Part shown: piece after piece, positions 25,410-29,898 of the stretch
Layout of the letters: every line of letters starts with the position of its first letter
Numbering within the stretch: the first letter of the stretch is position 1
Assembly (NCBI GenBank): GCA_002348005.1
Contig: DDYQ01000173.1
Span: forward strand, 1 to 29,898
From: Desulfobacteraceae bacterium UBA2230
Lineage (GTDB): Bacteria > Desulfobacterota > Desulfobacteria > Desulfobacterales > Desulfosarcinaceae
Reading direction: 5' to 3'
Length of the DNA: 29,898 nt
Made by a program: the position numbers and the translations under genes
Notes under the pieces: model-generated
The model's database searches: none
What the model was told of the DNA's origin: nothing
Seen by the model: the letters and a program-made list of their open reading frames with translations, nothing else

Positions 25410-25802
25410 ATGGACATCAATCAACAAGATCGTGCAGCGTTGAATGCAAATCGTTGTCCCGATTGTGGCCGGCCGATCAGCCTTGAGGAAACCGGTCCCT
25501 GGTGCAGGGCCTGCGATGTGTGGTTTGAATTCAGCATTTCCGGCTGGGTTATACGCAATCGCGATGCAGCTTCATTCTACACCATACTGAAAGCGATGAA
25601 AAAGGACAGGCGTACAGGCGTGGCGTCCGAAGCGCTGAAGCGAGAAAAAAACCCAAAGGCCGTAGAGACCGAAGAAGTGACGTCCCGCAAAATAAAAAAC
25701 GAGAAAAAGAGAGAACCACAAGGGTTTGTCTTAGGAAAGCCGGTTGTCAATTATCAACACCTTGATAGGATCCCGGTATCCCTTTATCGCTGGTTGCTTT
25801 AA
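25410..25802 (+). CDS. Small zinc-ribbon protein, unknown function
   Basis: Not assigned to a named family. The 130-residue protein has an N-terminal zinc ribbon with two knuckles, C16-P-D-C19 and C32-R-A-C35 (NRCPDCGRPI and PWCRACDVWF). A short aromatic/hydrophobic segment follows (FEFSISGWVI). The middle is strongly basic and acidic (about 60-105, rich in Lys, Arg and Glu) and probably disordered. The tail is QHLDRIPVSLYRWLL. ATG 25410 has AAGGGAAC about 8 bases upstream, a good site. It is a single gene, with the kinase gene convergent downstream. Nucleic-acid or protein binding is plausible but unproven. Confidence 0.7.
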   Translation: MDINQQDRAALNANRCPDCGRPISLEETGPWCRACDVWFEFSISGWVIRNRDAASFYTILKAMKKDRRTGVASEALKREKNPKAVETEEVTSRKIKNEKKREPQGFVLGKPVVNYQHLDRIPVSLYRWLL

Positions 25803-25904
25803 AATACCTTCGAGACGACCTGGGAAGGGATGGGACGCCGATCGGTCACTGACGATAGGGTAGCGAATATATTAAAGCAGTCGCTTAACGCTAAAGTGTC
25901 CAAG

Positions 25905-27683
25905 TTATTGTTCCTTATGGCCGGCGATCCCGTAAATCGCCTTAAGCAGTTCGGCCGGGGTGGCGGTCTTGATCAGGAACGATTCAGCTCCGGCCTGGAG
26001 AAGAGACCGGGCGAGATGGTCATCATTGTGCATCGACAGAGCGATCACCCGCACGTGAGGTAATTCTGACTTTATCCGGCGAGTTGCTTCTATGCCGTCC
26101 ATCTCGGGCATTGAGATGTCCATGACAACGATATCTGGGTGGGTCTGCAAGGTCTTTTCAATCGCTTCACGTCCATTACTGGCCTCACCCACCACCTGAA
26201 TGTCGGGCTGCCCGTCAATCAGTTTAATCAATCCCTGACGCATCACCTTGTGATCATCGGCAAATAGCACCCGTAAACCTTCCTTTCCCCTGTTTTTCCT
26301 GGGTCTGGGCGTCCTGTGAGGCTGGGGTTCGGGAAGCCGCTTGATCTTGTGATCATTTTTCTCCAGGGTCATGGGTACGGTGAGGGTAAATCGGCTGCCC
26401 TGGCCCGGGGTGCTATCGATCTTCAGGCTTCCCCCGATGTAGTTGGCCCGCTCTTTGATCATCAAGATTCCGAACCCTGTTTTCTCGGGGGAATGCTGGA
26501 TGGTTTCAGGATCAAATCCTTTGCCTTTGTCCGACACGCATATGGCCAGGGCGGCCCCCTCCATGGCCACGTTAACTCCGGCACTTTTCACTTCGGCATG
26601 TTTGACAATATTGAACAGCAGCTCCTGCACGGCACGAAACAGGAAACCGTTCAAACGGCCAGTGTCAACATGGGTTGCCGCATCCGTTTCCAAATTCACC
26701 ATCAGACCGAACTGTCTCCTCATCTGATCGGACAGCCAGTCCAGGGCCGCAACAAGACCGGAATGATGCAGCACCGCGGGGCTCAACTCATGTGAGAGGC
26801 TGCGGGATTTGGCTATGGATTCCTCCAACAGGTGTTCCACATTCTCCAACAAGGTGTTCTTGACCGAGATGCTTGAAAAGGCCGTTTGCAGCTGCAGCTT
26901 GGCGCTGGCAAGCATCTGCTGCAGATCGTCATGCAAAAGCTGGGCGATCTGGCGCCGCTCTCGCTCCTCGGCCTCTATCAGTTCCACTGCCAGGGCTTGA
27001 AGCTGCCGGGTGCGGGCCTCGGCCAATTCGGTGCGCTCGATTACACGTTGTTCGAGTGTCTCATTCAACTGATGCAAGGCGCGTTCAGCTTGCTTAAGCT
27101 CGGTTATTTCGACATTCACAGCGACACCGCCATTGATCTTTCCCTCCGTGTCGATAATCGGAAGAGCGTAATTGAGAATGAATTTGCGTCGCCCATCCCA
27201 GGCTTCGATTTCCATTTCCTCGGCAATGCAGCGTTCACCTTTAGTAAGTGCGCGTGTCATCCCCCAGTCTTCGGATTGCACCCGCTTTCCGGTGGCACTC
27301 CACCATGCCTTATAATCTTTTTTGTAATCTCCAAGCCGTTCAGAAAAGGGTGTCCTGCCCCAGAGGTCAACCGCCGCCGGGTTGCTGGCCAATAGCTTGC
27401 CGTTTGCATCGGATATAAACACCGCTACTGGCAGGACCTCAAGCACCGCCTGAAGCCGATTGCGCTCGTTTTCGGCAAGCTCTCGCTCATGGAGCAGTTC
27501 TTCCAATATACGATGCATGGAAGCCAATTCGTGATTCTGCTTCCGGATTTCCTCATGTTGCCGGCACAGTTCTTCCCGTTGGACCTGCAACTCCCTAAGC
27601 ATCTGCATTAATGGAACTTTTACATCAGGATCCTCCAGGTTCTCGATTATTTCGGTAATGGATTGGTCGACAAGATCTGACAT
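25905..27683 (-). CDS. Soluble PAS hybrid histidine kinase (NarL-type HisKA_3) with receiver
   Basis: Cytoplasmic two-component sensor of 592 residues with no membrane helix. An N-terminal coiled coil (about 20-80) precedes a PAS domain (about 75-195, with the following ITELKQAERAL linker). A HisKA_3 dimerisation domain has the phosphoacceptor His251 in LLHDDLQQ. The HATPase_c domain (about 345-440) has the N-box ELLFNIVKHA and the G boxes SDKGKGF and GFGILMIKERA. After a basic Pro-rich linker (about 445-468) comes a receiver with Asp522 in VVMDISMPEMDG and a Lys572-containing loop. The receiver resembles NarL/LuxR-type regulators but no HTH output follows. ATG 27683 is chosen over TTG 27689. 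Signal and partner are unknown. Confidence 0.92.
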   Translation of the reverse strand: MSDLVDQSITEIIENLEDPDVKVPLMQMLRELQVQREELCRQHEEIRKQNHELASMHRILEELLHERELAENERNRLQAVLEVLPVAVFISDANGKLLASNPAAVDLWGRTPFSERLGDYKKDYKAWWSATGKRVQSEDWGMTRALTKGERCIAEEMEIEAWDGRRKFILNYALPIIDTEGKINGGVAVNVEITELKQAERALHQLNETLEQRVIERTELAEARTRQLQALAVELIEAEERERRQIAQLLHDDLQQMLASAKLQLQTAFSSISVKNTLLENVEHLLEESIAKSRSLSHELSPAVLHHSGLVAALDWLSDQMRRQFGLMVNLETDAATHVDTGRLNGFLFRAVQELLFNIVKHAEVKSAGVNVAMEGAALAICVSDKGKGFDPETIQHSPEKTGFGILMIKERANYIGGSLKIDSTPGQGSRFTLTVPMTLEKNDHKIKRLPEPQPHRTPRPRKNRGKEGLRVLFADDHKVMRQGLIKLIDGQPDIQVVGEASNGREAIEKTLQTHPDIVVMDISMPEMDGIEATRRIKSELPHVRVIALSMHNDDHLARSLLQAGAESFLIKTATPAELLKAIYGIAGHKEQ

Positions 27684-27710
27684 ATTCAACCTACAACGAA
27701 GCGGTTCAAG

Positions 27711-27738
27711 TTAATATGATGCGTAATCGGTATGACAA
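27711..27738 (-). promoter_or_regulatory. Candidate promoter for the hybrid kinase
   Basis: On the minus strand, TTGTCA (27733-27738), a 16-base spacer and TATTAA (27711-27716) lie about 28 bases upstream of the ATG at 27683. Matches are 5/6 and 4/6. The rest of the 238-base gap to the transposase shows no other feature. Confidence 0.35.
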
Positions 27739-27920
27739 GGCATTAACCCTTGGGTCGACTTTTTCGGGCATGGGCTGAGATGGAGGTCGGTTGAATCCTG
27801 TTTCAATCCCGATCGTCACATTCAGCATAATAATTCAAAGCGCATTCGTAAACATCATGGTTGCTGAAATGTAGAATCACCTTGGGTGTGTCGGCGTCCG
27901 ACGCTGAAGCCGGGGACTGG

Positions 27921-27945
27921 GGGACGTCTATGTTTTTATGATTTT
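27921..27945 (+). repeat. Left terminal inverted repeat of RAYT element
   Basis: Reads GGGACGTCTATG then TTTTTATGATTTT. It matches the reverse complement of 28985-29009 at 22 of 25 bases. It includes the transposase stop codon (27928-27930). GACGTC inside is itself palindromic. Confidence 0.7.
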
Positions 27946-28953
27946 CTCCTCCTTAATCAGTCCAACCGCATTTTCGTTTTCAATCCTTTCGCCCCTCTTG
28001 GATAAGCGACTTACCGCTGACTGACACAAGCTCAATTTGCGGGCTATTTCAATCGTGGTCATTCGAAGTTTCCTATGTGCCCAAAAGCATAAAAGCGCCC
28101 TGGCCTCCACAGTTCGTGGCGATTTCCCGAAAGCTGTTACCTCATCGGCCGTCATGCCCAAGACTGCGGCCACACGATCCACCACGCGATCAAAATCATA
28201 ACCCATAGCTTCTAAAACGTACCTTTGTTCTATCCTTTCCTCGGCCGACTTGAGCACATTTTCCACAAAGTCGCTGTCTCCTAAAATGCGCTCATCCCCC
28301 TTGACGCGTATGCCTGCCTTTCGAAGCTCTTTAAGTGCCACCCATCCACCCGCACTCCTTAACAGCCCGCCACCGGTCAGATCCTGCCGTCGGCCTTCTA
28401 AAATTCCATTTTCTACAAACCTCCGATAGCTCTTGCGAGCTGATCCTATTTGGTTTGAAAATAGCCGAAAAATGTAGCCAGTGTCCTGCCAGGGTCGCTT
28501 TGATTTATTCATAAGCGCACTGTGGCCGCACCATGGGAACTTATCCAGATCATCCATATTCCGAATAAGCCCTGCCCTCAAAGGATTTAGATGAATATAA
28601 CGGACCAATTCCTTAAGATAGATGTCCTCCTGGCATAAAATAGATTTGTAGCGATTTTGAAAAAGGTGTCCGTGCCGCTTGTATTTCTTGTTAAACCAAC
28701 CCGCGTAACCGGTGAGAAGCCGGTTCATGAAGGTTGATACCGGCACCAAGCCGGTCCTTAACAATAAATGGGTGTGATTGGGGATAAGCGCCCAGGCAAA
28801 GCAATCCGTTTTCGTGTCAGGAATCAAACCGGAAATTCGTTTCAGGAAATTTTCGCGGTCATAATCGGATCTGAATATCTTCCTGCTCTCAATTCCCCTG
28901 ACAATCACATGGTGCAATGCACCCGGCGCATCTATTCTCGCTTTTCGTGGCAT
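27928..28953 (-). CDS. REP-associated tyrosine transposase (Y1/IS200-like) with DnaA-C-like tail
   Basis: A single-strand HUH transposase of the RAYT group, 341 residues. The Y1 domain (about 1-150) begins MPRKARIDAPGALHHVIVRG. It has the HUH metal site ALIPNHTHLLL (His60, His62) and the candidate catalytic Tyr119 in LVRYIHLNPLRAGL, a segment highly typical of RAYTs. Residues about 235-330 form an additional helical domain (VAAVLGMTADEVTAFGKS, then RALLCFWAHRKLRMTTIEIA and LSLCQSAVSRLSKRGE) resembling DnaA domain IV with a helix-turn-helix. This probably recognises DNA. The frame appears intact. Such proteins are often single-copy, domesticated genes linked to REP sequences. Confidence 0.92.
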   Translation of the reverse strand: MPRKARIDAPGALHHVIVRGIESRKIFRSDYDRENFLKRISGLIPDTKTDCFAWALIPNHTHLLLRTGLVPVSTFMNRLLTGYAGWFNKKYKRHGHLFQNRYKSILCQEDIYLKELVRYIHLNPLRAGLIRNMDDLDKFPWCGHSALMNKSKRPWQDTGYIFRLFSNQIGSARKSYRRFVENGILEGRRQDLTGGGLLRSAGGWVALKELRKAGIRVKGDERILGDSDFVENVLKSAEERIEQRYVLEAMGYDFDRVVDRVAAVLGMTADEVTAFGKSPRTVEARALLCFWAHRKLRMTTIEIARKLSLCQSAVSRLSKRGERIENENAVGLIKEEKIIKT

Positions 28954-28984
28954 GATCCACCGCTATCGGGTTAGATCCTTTGAA

Positions 28985-29009
28985 TAAAGCATAAAATCAT
29001 AGACGTCCC
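28985..29009 (-). repeat. Right terminal inverted repeat of RAYT element
   Basis: On the minus strand it reads GGGACGTCTATG then ATTTTATGCTTTA, differing from the left repeat at three of 25 positions. It lies 32 bases upstream of the transposase ATG. Confidence 0.7.
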
Positions 29010-29010
29010 T

Positions 29011-29030
29011 TTATTGCCGCTTATTGCCGC
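29011..29030 (+). repeat. Perfect 10-bp tandem duplication between element and ispD
   Basis: TTATTGCCGC occurs twice in direct succession (29011-29020, 29021-29030), between the right inverted repeat and the ispD stop. It could be a slippage product or an insertion scar. The sequence left of the element shows no copy. Confidence 0.6.
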
Positions 29031-29035
29031 AGCGG

Positions 29036-29722
29036 TCAACTGCGGTTCGCCAGCAATGCTTCCGCGAGGATTAAATCTTCGGAAGTGGTGATTTTGATAT
29101 TGCGCCGGGCGCCGGGTATAATATGCACGGACCGGCCGAGTCGCTCGAGCAGCGAAGCGTCATCCGTGGCCTCCCAGCCGTTTTGGCGGGCTGCTGTGTG
29201 GGCTTCACGGATCCATTGGATGTCAAAAGCCTGCGGGGTTTGCGCCAGATAGAAGGTGTCCCGCTTCGGGGATTCGCGGATCACGCCCAGTGCATCAACC
29301 TGTTTGAGGGTATCGCTGACCGCCAGGGCGGGGATGCAGGCATGCCACTGGCGCGCACCTGCAATGCAGGCCTCTATCAGGTGCCTGTCGATCAGCGGCC
29401 GGACGCCGTCGTGGATGAGCACGATCCCCCTCTGGACCTCGATGGCGGCAAGCCCGTTGTACACCGAATCCTGACGGCGCGCTCCGCCGGCAACCAGCAC
29501 AACCGGTTTGCTCATTCGCGCGCATTCGATGATTTCGCGGCGGCAGTAATCGACTTCACTTTGGGGAACCACCAGAACAACACGCTCGATCTCACGACAG
29601 CCATCGAAGGCCGCCAGACTATGGACCAGCACCGGCCGCCCGGCCAACAGACGAAATTGCTTGCGCGCTCCGCCGCCCATGCGCACGCCATGGCCGGCAG
29701 CTACAATCAAGGCGGCAATCAT
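29036..29722 (-). CDS. ispD: 2-C-methyl-D-erythritol 4-phosphate cytidylyltransferase
   Basis: IspD joins CTP and MEP to give CDP-ME in the non-mevalonate isoprenoid pathway. The 228 residues show the complete family signature: AALIVAAGHGVRMGGGARKQ (CTP-binding loop), the VLVAGGARRQDSVYNGL segment, VLIHDGVRPLI, the AVSDTLKQVD region, FYLAQTPQAFD, and WEATDDASLLERLG with the late acidic residues. ATG 29722 starts exactly at the family N-terminus; the frame stays open upstream but those residues do not belong. The ATG overlaps the stop of the upstream gene (ATGA), so they are cotranscribed. ispF is not seen next to it; the RAYT element lies downstream. Confidence 0.96.
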   Translation of the reverse strand: MIAALIVAAGHGVRMGGGARKQFRLLAGRPVLVHSLAAFDGCREIERVVLVVPQSEVDYCRREIIECARMSKPVVLVAGGARRQDSVYNGLAAIEVQRGIVLIHDGVRPLIDRHLIEACIAGARQWHACIPALAVSDTLKQVDALGVIRESPKRDTFYLAQTPQAFDIQWIREAHTAARQNGWEATDDASLLERLGRSVHIIPGARRNIKITTSEDLILAEALLANRS

Positions 29723-29898
29723 CGCAGGTACTTCAGTTCCCTGGGCAGCGGCACTCCCTTGCCCATGCTGTCTTCGCCGTAATTCACGCCTGCAAGAATT
29801 TCGATATCCTGCAGGGCCCGCACATCGCCCTCGAACACCACTTCGCCGATGTTTTCCTTCTGGATTTTGCCGCCAGCCCACTGGATATCCAGTACACT
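29719..29898 (-). CDS. 3' end of an unrecognised gene upstream of ispD (runs off window)
   Basis: The last 59 residues of a minus-strand frame are open to the window edge and end in TGA overlapping the ispD ATG by 4 bases. The tail includes the segments VLDIQWAGGKIQKENIGEVV, FEGDVRALQDIEILAGVNYG and EDSMGKGVPLPRELKYLR. The composition (Gly/Val/Ile-rich alternating pattern) suggests a beta-rich fold. I do not recognise a family. The tight overlap implies an operon with ispD. Confidence 0.6.
   Translation of the reverse strand, partial: SVLDIQWAGGKIQKENIGEVVFEGDVRALQDIEILAGVNYGEDSMGKGVPLPRELKYLR

Larger units (their letters stand above)
27921..29009 (-). mobile_element. RAYT-type transposable element bounded by inverted repeats
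   Basis: A single transposase gene is bracketed by inverted repeats (27921-27945 and 28985-29009) that match at 22 of 25 positions. The left repeat overlaps the last codons of the transposase. The outer bases on both sides are GGGACGTC. It lies between the hybrid-kinase gene and ispD. No matching target-site duplication is visible, as expected for IS200-like elements. The boundaries are inferred from the repeats only. Confidence 0.6.

Noticed and set aside
29123..29782. 219-codon plus-strand frame opposite ispD
   Set aside because: Antisense shadow of ispD, which has every signature motif of its family.
1..29898. CRISPR arrays, tRNA or rRNA genes, prophage
   Set aside because: I looked through the intergenic stretches and saw no spaced direct repeats, cloverleaf-like segments, rRNA-like sequence or phage genes.

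Overview
This window is a GC-rich bacterial chromosome segment. Gene content and protein style suggest a Gram-negative, didermic member of the Desulfobacterota (Deltaproteobacteria), probably close to the Desulfobacteraceae/Desulfosarcinaceae. The reasons are a complete type II secretion system (T2SS) with a gspN gene of the deltaproteobacterial kind, a REP-associated tyrosine transposase with a DnaA-C-like tail, and a NarL-type hybrid kinase. The taxonomic placement is inference; no rRNA gene is present.

Layout. (1) 1-2028: the 3' part of fmt followed by rsmB, a translation/rRNA-modification pair. (2) 2054-15512: a near-complete T2SS cluster in the order gspF-G-H-I-J-K-L-M-N-C-D-E. This is a circular permutation of the textbook C-D-E-F-...-N order. 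The prepilin peptidase gene (gspO/pilD) is absent and must be elsewhere. Convincing sigma70-like promoters precede gspG and gspD. The secretin GspD is unusually long because a Pro-rich linker and a SPOR (peptidoglycan-binding) domain are fused to its C-terminus. (3) 15861-17164: a YidD-family protein with a signal-peptide-like N-terminus, translationally coupled to an exported TPR-like protein. (4) 17261-18385: rpe and aroQ, ended by a 17-bp perfect palindrome shared with the convergent gene. (5) 18591-20252 (minus): an AhpF-like flavoprotein disulfide reductase carrying two thioredoxin-like folds. (6) 20523-22012: a YvcK/CofD-family gene overlapping a LOG/TIGR00725-family gene.

(7) 22.0-25.8 kb is a looser, partly AT-richer accessory zone. 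It has long non-coding gaps and single genes: a small 3-TM protein, an AI-2E-family permease, a two-repeat SWEET/PQ-loop membrane protein and a small zinc-ribbon protein. (8) 25905-27683 (minus): a soluble PAS/HisKA_3/HATPase/receiver hybrid histidine kinase. (9) 27921-29009: a RAYT transposase bracketed by 25-bp inverted repeats (22/25 matching). (10) 29036-29898 (minus): ispD, overlapped by the last 59 codons of an unrecognised gene that runs off the window.

How the genes work together: the Gsp proteins would form one machine. GspE/F/L/M/C are the inner-membrane platform and motor, GspG-K the pseudopilus and GspD the outer-membrane channel, with the SPOR domain offering a possible peptidoglycan tether. 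The other genes are housekeeping (fmt, rsmB, rpe, aroQ, ispD), redox or signalling functions. I see no tRNA, rRNA, CRISPR array or prophage. The most distinctive observations are the secretin-SPOR fusion, the permuted gsp operon, the exported YidD/TPR pair, the double-length SWEET-like protein and the RAYT with terminal inverted repeats.
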